Positions 45,712 through 57,026 of a stretch of 64,000 nucleotides of DNA are shown in pieces. The notes below the pieces were generated by a model. The model did not search any database. It was not told the DNA's origin and was given only the letters and a program-made list of their open reading frames with translations. Every line of letters begins with the position of its first letter. Within the stretch, counting starts at the first letter, position 1. The translations under genes and the position numbers were made by a program. Origin of the DNA: Clonostachys chloroleuca (lineage: Eukaryota > Ascomycota > Sordariomycetes > Hypocreales > Bionectriaceae); NCBI GenBank assembly GCA_037952775.1, contig JBANAY010000003.1, positions 31,310,001-31,374,000 on the forward strand. Direction: 5' to 3'.

Positions 45712-48539
45712 GATGAAGGTTGTTGGAAAGAGTGAGTGTAAAGTGATTTGTCAGAAAAGAACGAATGAAAGAATGAATCAAAGACCGAGCTTTGCTGAAC
45801 CAGATGCTTGGAACTGTGGTTTGGAGAGCACACGAGGTTTTATATAAAACTAGGTGGGAATAGTTTAGGCATGATTAGGAAGCTGAAAACCCTTGTCGCC
45901 ATGCCACTACCGTGATACTCTACCGATGAGCGGATCATGGATCATGGATGTATGCCAACAGGGACGAGAATTTCTAGACTATTTTGCTTCCAATAAGCCC
46001 CTGGCCTCCTTCTAGCTGCATGTGGCCACACTTTGGGGCCGAATCTGAGACTCCAAATGCCTTTAGTCCAGGAACAGATTTTCTGCCTAGTTTGGATGAG
46101 TCTATAAATAGGGAGCGAATGTGTCCCGACAAGCAATTTGGTTCTCGAGTCCTGAAATGCTTTTCGCTCAGAGTGCGGACAAAGAACAAAGAGTTGAGGA
46201 ATGGGACGAGGCGCATCAACATGCTCTCAATGGTTTGAATCCTTGTTTGTTACCTCAGTCAACTCATTTCTTCTCAAAAGACAGACGAGAGAAGACCAAC
46301 TAGAGTACAAATTAGGCTCATTGAACTAGCACAGTCCAGGAAGCTGAATTTCTAAACTACCAGAACAGGAGGAGGCACGGCACTTGGGCAGTTTCATCTT
46401 AAGCACGGTGGGACCCGCGCGGGTGATCCGGATGCCTTGCGTAGATGAAATCCAATAGGTCGGAGCTTTTTAGGCCATGTTGACTGCTTAAATTTGTTCT
46501 GCGGGGTCTGGCCAAGGCGCGTATGTTTCATGCTCTCATACAAATTCGCGGTAGCTAATTCTTGGCGTTTTGAATCCTTTGCCTCTGAAGGCTGAGCGAT
46601 GCGCGCGCGACGGGGTAACAAAGCGAACCAAAACCCGAGCGCTGGGGAACCTGCAAGGACCGTCGTTAGTTCTCAAATGGCGTAAGTCTACACCAAGGGT
46701 CTTAAATACTCAACCTCTTGGCTTTTCTTGGGTGTTCAACGTCGTCCGAACTACGGGTTTCGCCAAGACGAATGACTGGCTATAGATGGCATTTATGTGT
46801 GCCTTGTGGCAAGAAGAGAGAGACCTTTTAGCGCTGATAATTGCTCTTTCTGACTTGCTGCTATGAGTGTCTTGCCCTGTTGGAAGAGCGACGCTGGCAA
46901 GCTGGGTATGTGAAAGGGTGCATGTTTCCACCACCACTCAGCCATACAGGATCAGGCTTCGCAATTAGGAAAGAATCTATGAAATGAACGTGGCCTCCCA
47001 GCAGTTTAGGCGCTGTGCCTACTCAGAAATTAGTCATGGCCTAGCCTAAGTTTCCACATGACCCAAGCTGACTGGCGACTTTTGGAGATACCACCTATCC
47101 CCTTTTCCTTGATGAAGAGTTTGATCGACGTGATGGCGAAACTTGGACATTTTAGCATAGAAAGAAGGGCCATTTACATACACTTTCAATGAACTGCGCG
47201 GTAGATAGACATTGGCGCGGTCAACCTGGGACAGTATCTACAAGAATAAACAAGGAAAGATTTAGAGCCTCCAAGGCTCTGGACTGCTGGGATTGGTGAG
47301 TTTAGCCACGGCGCCAAGATCAGATAATGGGCGATTTTGCCCCGAATATGGGGCGTTCACGGTTGCTTAGGCGAGTTCCTGGAGAGGATAAGCATACGGT
47401 TGCTTTTACTCTCATGAATTTGGGGGGAAACATCTTATATGACCAAGAGTGAGATGATTACCATTGTAGATTTTACCTAGCCGATGCTAAAGTGGGATCC
47501 TGAGACACGGCCGGAGGCGAGTAAGATGCCTAAGTCTAAGTGATTCATGGAGTTTCAGTAGGGTCTGGTTTCTGGTTGCTAGTTGAGCTTCCTGTGACCT
47601 TTGTGTCTAATAAATTACAAGATAATGTCTAACAACAGTCTGGTCAAACTTGAATCGCATACCGGAGCCGATATAGTCTTCCAACGGTTAATACAAGCGA
47701 TACAAGCTTGTAGGTGATGCTAAGGCAGTCGGCTCTCTTGAGACTATTAGCTTACAACAGCTGCCGCATAACTGTATAGCTCTCCCACTTACTACTGGAG
47801 CCGGTATAGTTCTTTTCTGAAGCAAGAGACGATCCGGCACAACAGTTCTTCTGCTTAGAGAGCTATCCGCGAGCCTCAACCACAACCACTCAATGCATTT
47901 GGCTATTTGTCACACCAATGCAGATTCTATCTAGCATGAACGATTACTGCGGTATAAGACATTAAGAAAACCAAACGTCCTCGAGAGGTCATGTCGCAAT
48001 GCCAAGCCCACCCGGGCCCGCATATATGATTGGCACGGGTATTTTCTCAATACAACATTCAGGCATCTCGGGTGTTCATCAACTGCATGGGAAATGCGTT
48101 GCAGATTTGGCTTAGACCTTTCCTTAATATCTTTCAGCCGGTTCTCGAATGTGCCGGGAAACAAACCCGACGGGCCATTTCATGTCCAAAATCCCGCCAA
48201 TCGACCATCGGTTGATGCGGAGAATCTGGGGTTCAGCCATCTCAATTGAGCAGGTGCCGGGTCGTTCCTGGAACTATCCAGATTTCTATTAGTATGGGAG
48301 GATTCAATATATGGACAAGAGGGGCAAAAATCGATTTCTTGCCTCGCCTTACCACTTATCGGTGAGGTGCGGTATAACGGGTCGAGGGCCGCCCGAAAGT
48401 TATTTTACTGTCAATCAGGGACCTCTGTTAAGTAAGGGACTTCGCTGTCTCAATGGTGCCTCGAGCTTGAGCAGAAAGATAGAGAGGAGCGACACGTTCG
48501 AGCGCGGACGACAGCCTACAGCAGGTAGAACGCAGAATC
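45712..48539. promoter_or_regulatory. Divergent 2.8-kb region between AA9 and GH95 genes
   Basis: Both enzyme genes start outward from this stretch, so their promoters lie here. No gene with recognised motifs was found. Around 47660-47820 the sequence ggagccgRtatagt occurs twice about 140 bp apart on the same strand, within what may be an old degraded frame on the minus strand (47688-47885). No catabolite-repressor site cluster was certain by eye. Confidence 0.45.
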
Positions 48540-51191
48540 ATGGCTATAATGGCGCTCCAGCTTCTGGTAGCCTTCTCTGGCATCGGCATTGCGTCTGGAA
48601 GGTCTTTGTGGTCTTCAAAGCCCGCGACACATGCTTACAGAGCCAGCCCCGATTATCTTCTAAAGACCGCCTACCCAGTTGGAAACGGAAGACTAGGAGG
48701 TTCGCTTTCATCTGCAAATCAAAGAGGCTAGACTCAGAACTGATGTGGGAAAACAGCTTTACCACACGGACCTCCAGGGTCTGAGAAAGCAATACTCAGC
48801 TTGGACTCCCTTTGGACGGGCGGGCCCTTTCAAGTATCCGTAAGTACAAGGAAATTAGAGAATAGCCTGTTCATCGTGTTCACGCCAGGGTAGGACTACC
48901 GAGGCGGCAACCCAACCAGCGAGAAGTACTCGGCACTGCCAGAGATTCGTGCCGAAATATTCCAGAACGGAACAGGAAGTAAGCCCGCCCATTGACCCAA
49001 AGTCCACCTTATGGTCGACCCTTGAGACTAAATTGAGACTTCACCAATGCTAGATGTTGACGCTCTTTTGGGTGGAGATGCTGGTTATGGCGCATATCAG
49101 ACTCTTGGGAACTTGACCGTTGCTATTCAAGGCCTCGATGCGGACTATACTGACTACACAAGATCTCTCGACTTGACTACGGGTATTCACACAACCAAGT
49201 ATACGGTGAAGGATATCGAGTATACAACTTCGGTGTTTTGCTCATATCCTCAGCAAGTTTGCGTTTACCACGTCGAGGCCACCGGGACGCTACCTGAGCT
49301 GACTGTTGCGTTTGAGAACACACTGAGAGATAGCAGTCTTATCGAGCAAACCTGTGATGCCACAAAGCGCTCCGTTCGTGTGAGGGGACTTACCCAAGCG
49401 GGACCACCAGAAGGTTTGAGATATGAGGCTGTGGCAAAAATCTCGAGCTGTTCTGGGGTTGCCACTGAATGCTCGAGTGATGGAGGAGCCCTGAAAGTCA
49501 CAGCTCCTCAAGGACAGAAATCCGTCACTATTGTGATAGCGGCAGGCACCAACTTTGATCAATCAAAGGGCAACGCGGAAAACAATTACTCGTTTAAAGG
49601 CGAGGACCCCGAGAAATCTGTGTCTCAAACCATCTCGGCCGCTTCATCCAAGAGTTTCAAGCAACTCTCCAAGGATCACATCGCCGACTATCAGTCGCTG
49701 CAATCGGCCTTTTCGTTGGATCTCCCGGATATCCACGACTCGGTCAAGAAAGAAACTGCAGATCTCATTGCTCAATATTCAGTGGATGGGCCTGGAGATC
49801 CCTTCCTAGAGGCCCTGCTGTTTGATTTCTCTCGCCACCTGTTGATCACAGCCTCCCGGCCGGGTTCATTGCCTGCTAACCTCCAAGGAAGATGGACAGA
49901 GGAGCTCTGGCCAGCATGGAACGCAGACTACCACGCCAATATCAACATACAGATGAACTACTGGGTGGCAGATCAAACCGGTCTCAAGGAAACACAGGAT
50001 GGACTTTGGGATTATATGGAACAGAATTGGGTTCCGCGTGGAACTGAGACTGCTCAGCTATTGTATGGTGCCAAAGGTTGGGTTGTCCACAATGAGATGA
50101 ATGTGTTTGGTTTCACGGCGATGAAGATGGATGCAGTCTGGGCATTCTGTAAGTCTCACCAAAGCCCCAAACCAGAAGTAGCACCAGCACTCTAAACGAT
50201 ACACAGATCCTGCGGCCCCGGCCTGGATGATGCAGCATGTATGGGATAATTTCGAGTATACTCAGGATGTTGAGTGGTTCAAGAAACAAGGATACCCTCT
50301 GATCAAAGGTGTGGCCGAGTTCTGGCTCTCACAGCTGCAAGACGACGCATTTTCTGAGGATGGAACACTCGTTGTCAATCCATGCAATAGCCCCGAGCAT
50401 GGTCCTACAACTTTCGGTTGTGCGCATTACCAGCAGGAGATTCATAGGACATTTGACACAGTTCTTGCCGGTGCCTCATATGCAGAGGAGCAGGACCAAG
50501 AGTTCCTTGACCAGATCAGCCAGGCTTTGGCCAAGCTGGACAAAGGTTTCCACGTTAGCGAATGGGGCGGCGTCAAGGAGTGGAAGCTCCCTGATTCGTA
50601 TGGATATGACGTCCAGAGCGACCATCGCCATCTGAGTCACCTCACTGGCTGGCATCCCGGCTACTCCGTGTCGTCATACTTGGGGGTTACACCAACGAGA
50701 CGATCCAGTCTGCCGTCGAGAAAACTCTCATAGCGCGGGGAGACGGGAACGCCGGTGATGCAAACGCGGGATGGGGCAAGGTCTGGCGATCAGCAGCATG
50801 GGCACGTCTAAACAATACCGAGCAGGCATACTGGCATATGCGCTACGCCATTGACGAGAACTTTGTCGGCAATGGGTTCAGCATGTATAGCGGGCTCAAC
50901 GAACCCTTCCAGATCGACGCCAACTATGGATTTGGAGGTGCTGTCCTGAGTATGTTGACCGTGGATCTTCCACTGCCACATGACGCCCCCAAAGACCAAG
51001 TGCGAACAGTGATCCTGGGGCCGGCCATTCCAAAGACGTGGGCCGGAGGCAGCGTCAAGGGTCTTCGTATCCGTGGTGGAGGATCTGTGGACTTTAGTTG
51101 GAACGAGGATGGAATAGTCACTAAGGCCACCCTCAAGGACTCGAAAACCAATGTTCAATTAGTGAACGTGAAGGGTGAATTTCTAGGTTAG
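48540..51191 (+). CDS. Secreted GH95 alpha-L-fucosidase
   Basis: Five exons: 48540-48699, 48757-48839, 48894-48978, 49054-50148 and 50207-51191, about 802 aa. The signal peptide is [20 protein letters not shown]. Splicing restores the GH95 entry motifs [30 protein letters not shown], then GGNPTSEKY. The (alpha/alpha)6 catalytic part includes [16 protein letters not shown], with the two Asn that assist the nucleophilic water, [46 protein letters not shown] and [15 protein letters not shown], with the conserved Asp. GH95 enzymes are inverting 1,2-alpha-L-fucosidases, often acting on xyloglucan side chains. The frame breaks once at a five-G run (50682-50686): one added base joins SYLG to [15 protein letters not shown], which is intact to the stop. 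Intron 1 has an unusual GTTCGC donor. Confidence 0.9.
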
Positions 51192-51555
51192 ATAGCTATT
51201 GGTCCCAAAGCGATTAAGTTGTTGGTACGCTTGTTACCTAGTCTGGCCCAAAGAGTGTGAGAGGGTACATAAAATACAAGAAGAGTATATATAGATAAAA
51301 ATTAATGATATCAATTGTGAATGCTAATGTTGGAGTTTGCGAGTTCCAATCATATGTAGAGAGGAACAATGAGGCAGTCTAGGTTAGGTGGGCAGCTTAG
51401 CGGTGCAAGCGCCACACTGTGGCTCGCGCTATCTCTTGCGACAATCATTGCCCACCTCTAGATCTCATGCATGCACTTCATCCCGCCTTCGCGAACCATA
51501 ACCTTCCCTTCTTCACCCCTCCGAGCCCGTTAAACGCTATCTTCCAGTTGCAACC
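51192..51555. other. Intergenic: GH95 3' end and MED10 promoter
   Basis: AT-rich 3' flank after the GH95 stop, changing to a CT-rich leader (about 51480-51555) before the MED10 ATG. No other feature. Confidence 0.5.
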
Positions 51556-52253
51556 ATGGCGCCACTCGGTCAAGTCGACCATGACAACATCGAGCGTACA
51601 TCACCCAATCCCTCCTTCTGTATCCACGCGCGCCTGCTAACGATGCCCTCCCAGGCAAGCTCAAGGACGTAGTCCAGGAGCTCTACCAAATCATGGTCCA
51701 AGTCTCCACATACGACGCGATGGGCCGTTCAAGCAGAGACGTCCTCACGAATGAAATGTAACCACCTCCTTCCCTCCCATCGAACAATTCCTTTGTTAAC
51801 CCTCCCAACCAGCAAAAACCTATCCCAAGCCCTCCAGGCCCTCCACACCGCAGCCTCGCCCCCCAACCAGCTCCCCTCGGTCCCCCACGAGCTCATCGAG
51901 TACGTCGAGAACGGCCGCAACCCGGACATCTACACCCGCGAGTTCGTCGAGACCGTTCGCCGCGGCAACCAGCTCCTCAAGGGCAAGCTCCACGCCTTCG
52001 GCTCCTTCCGCGACGTCCTCGCCGCCGAGATGGCCGTCGCCATGCCCGAGCTGCGCCAGGACGTCGACAGGGTGTGTGAGGCCACGGGAGGGAAGCCCCC
52101 GTGGTCGAGGGCGAGGGCGAGGGCGGCGCCGCGGAGGCGGGGGCGTCTGGCGTCGCGCCGCCCAGGCCGCAGGATGCGACTGCTGCCGCGACCGCCCCGG
52201 GCCCTTCTGCGCCTACGCCTACGCCTACACCGGCGCCTTCGTCGGGAGCGTGA
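51556..52253 (+). CDS. med10: Mediator complex subunit 10 (Nut2), one frame break
   Basis: Exons 51556-51595, 51655-51757 and 51813-52253. Intron 1 has a TGCTAAC branch site. The product is about 194 aa. Med10 family blocks are clear: LKDVVQELYQIMVQVSTYD, ALQALHTAA, VPHELIEYVENGRNPDIYTR, EFVETVRRGNQLLKGK and FRDVLAAEMAVAMPELRQDV. Med10 is an essential middle-module subunit linking transcription factors to RNA polymerase II. After CEATGGK the continuing frame becomes an Arg-rich run lacking family character. One missing base at 52091-52100 (GGGAAGCCCCC) shifts it out of a frame that gives an acidic Gly/Glu/Ala then Pro/Thr-rich tail, ending at TGA 52251-52253. That tail is normal for fungal Med10. 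Without the correction the frame runs to 52416. Confidence 0.9.
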
Positions 52254-52745
52254 AATGGGGTTGTGTGGTTGGGATTTACAAGCAAGACTTATAGAGCAAG
52301 TGAAGCGAAAAAGAGGAAGAGGAAGAGACCAAAATTGGATTGGCTTTATTTTATATGGTTTACGGCCGGGGAAACTAGGAATTCATCATAGCATACAGGA
52401 AGGGAGTTCGGTGTAGGTTCATTATTGTTGAGGATACGATACCCAAATTGACGATTACTCGCAACTATTATCTGGCTATGAACTCATATTTTAATAATAG
52501 CTTTTTTTGCTGCTCGTCTGGACGAGCCTCTAATATTTAGCGAGGAGTAAAGATCTTTTGTTGTACGTGCGTAACCGACATTCTTTATTGCTTTGAGCCC
52601 CAAGAACCTTGCAGGCATCTGCTCCTCCCCATGTCATAACTACAATGCAAAAAAAAAGTGTGCCACTTTCGAGCCTGTGGCATCTAAATCTATCCCAAAA
52701 CGCCATGGCTAAAGGACGACATGTCACATCTATCCCATTGCGTCC
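52254..52745. other. Convergent 3' flanks of MED10 and J-domain gene
   Basis: AT-rich with T runs near 52500-52510 and an A9 run near 52648-52656. No gene was seen beyond the extension frame described at 52746-53075. Confidence 0.45.
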
Positions 52746-53075
52746 TCAACCCGTAGTAGTGAACATCCCCCGATGGCTAGCTCGCCAGACATATTTCACC
52801 AACAAGTATACAATTAATGACAACACAGCCCCAATGCCAACCAGCTGAAGTGGAAGGAGCATGAGGGTAGCCAGGAGAACCATACCGTAGGTTCGTGTCT
52901 TCTCAATCCACAGGTTCTGGGCATTCCGGCGTTCGTCCGCTTCGCTCCGCCATTTACTGCCCAAATCTCCATGGTCTCCGAGGAATTCTTGCTCGTCATC
53001 TTCGTTGAGGCCGTCATCGTACTCATCAGCAACTTCCGTGTCGTCGTCATCTTCCTCATCATCACTGTCGGCTGG
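52746..53075 (-). other. In-frame extension ORF after J-domain stop: acidic stretch plus membrane anchor
   Basis: Directly after the TGA (53078-53076) of the J-domain gene, and in the same frame, 109 codons stay open to a TGA at 52748-52746. The frame has no ATG for its first 60 codons or so. It encodes a very acidic stretch (ADSDDEEDDDDTEVADEYDD), then a polar linker, then a strong hydrophobic segment (MVLLATLMLLPLQLVGIGAV, continuing LSLIVYLLVKYVW), and a short basic/polar end. It could be reached by readthrough of TGA-C, or by removal of a 51-nt stop-containing intron (53122-53072, weak GTGGCC donor, CCAG acceptor). A separate gene with an unseen first exon is also possible. Composition and the clean hydrophobic block favour real coding. 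Confidence 0.45.
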
Positions 53076-55277
53076 TCAGGAGTAGTTGAAACCGCCGCCC
53101 TGGTAGTTCGATCTTTGGCCACCGCCAAAGTTGAACTGTTGGCCTCCGCCAGGAAATCCGCCGCCACCGGAAGAGAATCGAGCACCGCCAGGGAACCCGC
53201 CGCCGCCGCCGCGGAAACCTCCACCGCCGAATCCACCCTGGCCGCCCATCATGCTGAAGAGGATCTCAGGGTCGATGCCGCCCATGCCGCCACCCATGCC
53301 ACCGAAATCGGATGGATCCATGAGATCGTCGCCATTATCATAGGCAGCGCGTTTCCTATTCATCCGGTTAGTCCTTGCTTGCCATCTAGGTTTGGATATG
53401 GTCAGCGTGCCACTTACTGAGGATCGCTGAGCGTCTCGTACGCCTCCTGCAAGTCCTTGAACATGGCCTCGGCCTTTTCATCCCCAGGGTTCTTGTCAGG
53501 GTGGTATTTGACAGCCAGCTTACGGTAGGCCTTCTTGATTTCGTTGTCTCCAGCATCCTTCTCAAGCCCCATAATCTTGTAGTAGTCTTTCCTCTGGCTC
53601 TTCTTGAGTTCAAGCTCGGCCTTGCGAATCTCCTTCATGACCTCACGGTCTTCAGGCTCAAGCTCGGCAATGGACTTCCACTCCTTGATAGAGTCCTCCC
53701 ATCTGCCTGCCTGCCCCAAAGCGGTGGCCTTGGTCTTACGAGCTTTGGTGTAGGTAGGATCCAAGAAGGCTGCTCTGTCCGCATCGGCAATTGCGTCATC
53801 GTATTCCTTTAGCTTAAGGTGGCATCGGGCACGGTTCTGCAGGAGCTTTGCGTTCATGCTTTTGTTGGTTGCGTCGACATCGAGAGCTAGTGAGTACTTG
53901 TCAATGGCAGCCTGGAATCGGCCAGCCTTGAACTCTGCATTGCCTTCCTCCTTCATGCGGTCTAGCTTTTGTACGATTCTAAGCCACTTGACTGCGTCCC
54001 GGAAGTCAGGGTCACAGCTAATGGCCATTCGGAATGCCTTGATTGCCTGCTCATTCTCGCCTAGGGCGTAGAGGACTCGGCCTCGAAGCACCAGAGCCTC
54101 TGGGTCTTGGCTATTGCTTCGGAGGAGTGCCATGGCGATGTTCTGGGCCTCAGCGAGGGAAGTTTCCCGCCCCATTTTCAGGTGTGCCTCTGCACGCATC
54201 AGCTGCCACTTTCGAGGCCTGCCGACACCGGGTCCAAGCCCTCGCTCGGCCTGCTCCAACGCATGCAGGACCATTGACATGGCGGATCCTCGCTCTAGGG
54301 TTGCCCTGGCAGACGAGATGTGATTCAGCATCTCCTTTGTTGGGGCCACATCCTTCAGGGATGGGTATGGGCTGATGCGGCCGAAGGTGGTCATTGCCTC
54401 CTCTGGTCGCCCCAAACCTGTGTAGATACGGGCCAAGCGTAGCAGTATTTTGGGGTTGTGCGGGTCCAGATCAGCTGCACGGCTGCAGTCCTCCAAGGCA
54501 GCCTCGTAGGAGCCGCTGGACATGTAAGCAGCGGCACGATTGCTCAGGTATGTCGGGGAATCGGGGAACAGATCCACGGCTGCAGATCACGGAAAATGTC
54601 AGATTCTTGCCATCTAAAAGAAAACCACTGTGGAAAGTTGGGGAAAGAGCAAAACATTAGTGCGCACCTTTGCTGTACTGCTCGATAGCCTTGCTATAGT
54701 TCTTCTCCTTGAAGTGCCTATTACCGGCCGCCTTGTATGACTCGGCATCGTCCTCAGCCGTGGGTACGGGGCTCCCAGGGTTGGATCTGTGTGGAGGAGG
54801 AGCTGGTGCCTCCTCGTGGCTGGTTCCATTTGGGATGGGCACAGAAAAATTTGCCTGGGCGGAGGGTTGAGGAGTGCTCGGGGTGGCACCGTTGACGGGC
54901 TCACGATCCACGTCCATCGAGTTGCCGTTGCTGCTGTTGTTACCACTCATGGCTGACTGAGCAAGTATGGACAAGCGCTTGCGCTCCTCTGGTGGTAAAT
55001 TTAAGGGATGGGCGTCGACGTCGATTTTGTGTCGTCGCGAAGACGAAGAAGTCCGGAACGGACGAGACGACTTGCTGCTGGTACTGGTCGTCGCCTCGGG
55101 AACTGTGGAATGGCGGGAAGAGGACGAGGAGGAGGACTTTTTGGACGGCCGGGGCTGCGGCTTTGTTGGCGACGAAGGCTCCGAGCGGTTCTGCTGGGGG
55201 GCTTGGAGGTCGTCAACAAAGTGGTTGGACTTTTTTGTTGGTGACTGTTTCTTGCTGCCGCTACCGAAGAACTTCAT
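53076..55277 (-). CDS. TPR/J-domain co-chaperone, DNAJC7 type
   Basis: Three exons: 55277-54668, 54579-53418 and 53355-53076, 683 aa. I chose the ATG beginning [16 protein letters not shown]. An upstream non-ATG stretch in the same frame is not needed. The first 165 residues are basic Ser/Pro-rich and disordered. TPR repeats begin at [20 protein letters not shown] and continue through [20 protein letters not shown] and [10 protein letters not shown] to a second TPR set ([20 protein letters not shown], then [20 protein letters not shown]). The J domain follows at [20 protein letters not shown] with the HPD triad ([10 protein letters not shown]), then [15 protein letters not shown]. The tail is Gly/Phe-rich. 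Proteins of this layout bind Hsp70 and Hsp90 by TPRs and stimulate Hsp70 ATPase by the HPD motif, recycling clients between the two. Downstream, an in-frame membrane-anchor extension follows the stop. Confidence 0.93.
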
Positions 55278-57026
55278 TGGAGCCGGGCACTTGCACCACT
55301 GCAAACTGTAATGGCAAAGCGAGGAGTTCTGTCCCGAAACAAGGTTATGCCGGATACTGGCTGAGTCAATGCCCTAAACGGGTTCCAGGCTTGGGAGCAG
55401 TCACCCAAGTCTAAAAAGCAGCACGGCTAAGGGACACAAAATTTTGGTGGGAGGGGTGTGGATGAGGGGGGGCGGACCACCTCCTCGCTCGGGCTTGAAG
55501 GGGCTACTAGATTCAGTAGCGCTGCGAGAGTGGGCAAATCTGCTGGTCTTTTTCGCGTCGAGTAGGTAAGCAGGTTCGGGTATATGGCTTGGAGGGTGGT
55601 AGTGAATTATGTTGCGACAACGGGGATGCGATGCAGACGGGCTACATTAAAAGGGATTAAGGAGTCGGCGATACAACAGACGGAATCGGCCAATTGTGCA
55701 TCGCACCTCGGAGCAAATCGATAAATCGGCGAGAGACAGAAGCAAGGTAATGTAGCAGGAATGGCAGAGAAGGTGGGAGAGGAGGAAAGGAAAGAGAGAG
55801 AGAGAGGGCGCAAGCGGACCAGGTCAGCACAGCCCGTGATATTTCAGTTCAGCTGCACAACTTGGCCAGGCTAGCTGGCTGCCTGGCTGGCAATTAATTA
55901 CTGGGCTGGCTGGGCGGCTCGATCAGATCAGCTACGTATCCATGATGTACATCTGTACAGCGCAGCGTGTCAGAAAATTATGAACAGGACTGCACGGATG
56001 TGCTATTGGATCCATGGAAGTTCAGTCTCGCGAGCCCAGGATTGGATCTCCCGTGCCCAAGTATCCGCTACTCCGGGAGCGGCCCGCCAACTAATACCAC
56101 CTAGAGCCACCAGTCTACGGGCACAGCACGGGCGTCTGGCAGGTCATGAGCGCTGGAAAATCCCCCACTCGGGAGCCCAGCCTTCGCGTTGCAGGGCCAC
56201 GCATAACGAACCAATGGGGAAATTGGACCCTGAGTTCCGGGCGGCTGCCACTGGCCCAGCCTGCCCAATTTCCCTGCCCAGCACATTGCGCTGGCGACTC
56301 AATGGCCAGGAGACTGTGATGGGCCTCGCCGTGGCCACTGAGACGTGCAGGCCGACACGCCATGTGCATGTAAAGGAGGTTGGCACACCCAGATGGCCCG
56401 CTGGCTGTCCCGCCAAGCCCTTTGGTGTCTTCGGCCCTCGCCTTAGTGCAAACCGTTCTAACGAGGGTTTGCACGCAGCGAATTTAGATTCTAGAAGGTT
56501 CAGTGGGGCGCTGGGAAAGTGCCTGCAGGAGTCAGGGATTGGGCGTCAGAGTTCAGACTTCTCCACGCGAATCAGCCTCGCTAGTACCTGTGCCAAAACA
56601 TGACGCTTCCATTTTGATCCTAGCACTCCTGCCGCCCTTCTCAGCCATCTCCGGCCATGTCAGCAAACAAAACGGACCTACCTCACTCCCACCGTCAAGA
56701 TCCTCCTCTCCGTTTTTCGCATTGCAATTAAGACTGTCCGTTTAATACAAAAATGGGCCAAACCGTAGGATTCAATGAATAGTGCTGGTGTCTTCTTATT
56801 CATATTTAGGTTTCTTATAAATCTCTATGCGCCCAAATAGTGGTTGGAAGTCCTAATGTGCTTTAAAGGTGCATGGAGACTGACTTGCCTTCCCTCCTAG
56901 TTTTAAAAGTGCGGATTGAATGTAGATATCTAGAGGGAATTAACTTGAATAATTTCAAGACTAGAGAATGTCTTAAGGGAACAGAAGCCCGCATGTACTT
57001 CGACAACTGTTCTTCACGATTCCATC
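55278..57026. other. Intergenic, divergent promoters
   Basis: The left part is the J-domain gene's promoter (GC-rich, with a GA stretch near 55795-55808). From about 56750 to 57026 the sequence turns AT-rich before the APH-type gene. Frames of 60-207 codons in 55980-56603 have no domain character. Confidence 0.45.

Noticed and set aside
47660..47885. Possible degraded frame with two ggagccgRtatagt repeats
   Set aside because: Repeat is short (14 bp, one mismatch) and the translation matches nothing I can name. Kept only as a note in the intergenic entry.
55980..56603. 207-codon + strand frame
   Set aside because: Opposed by three other overlapping frames; no motif, no intron signals and no codon bias like neighbouring genes.
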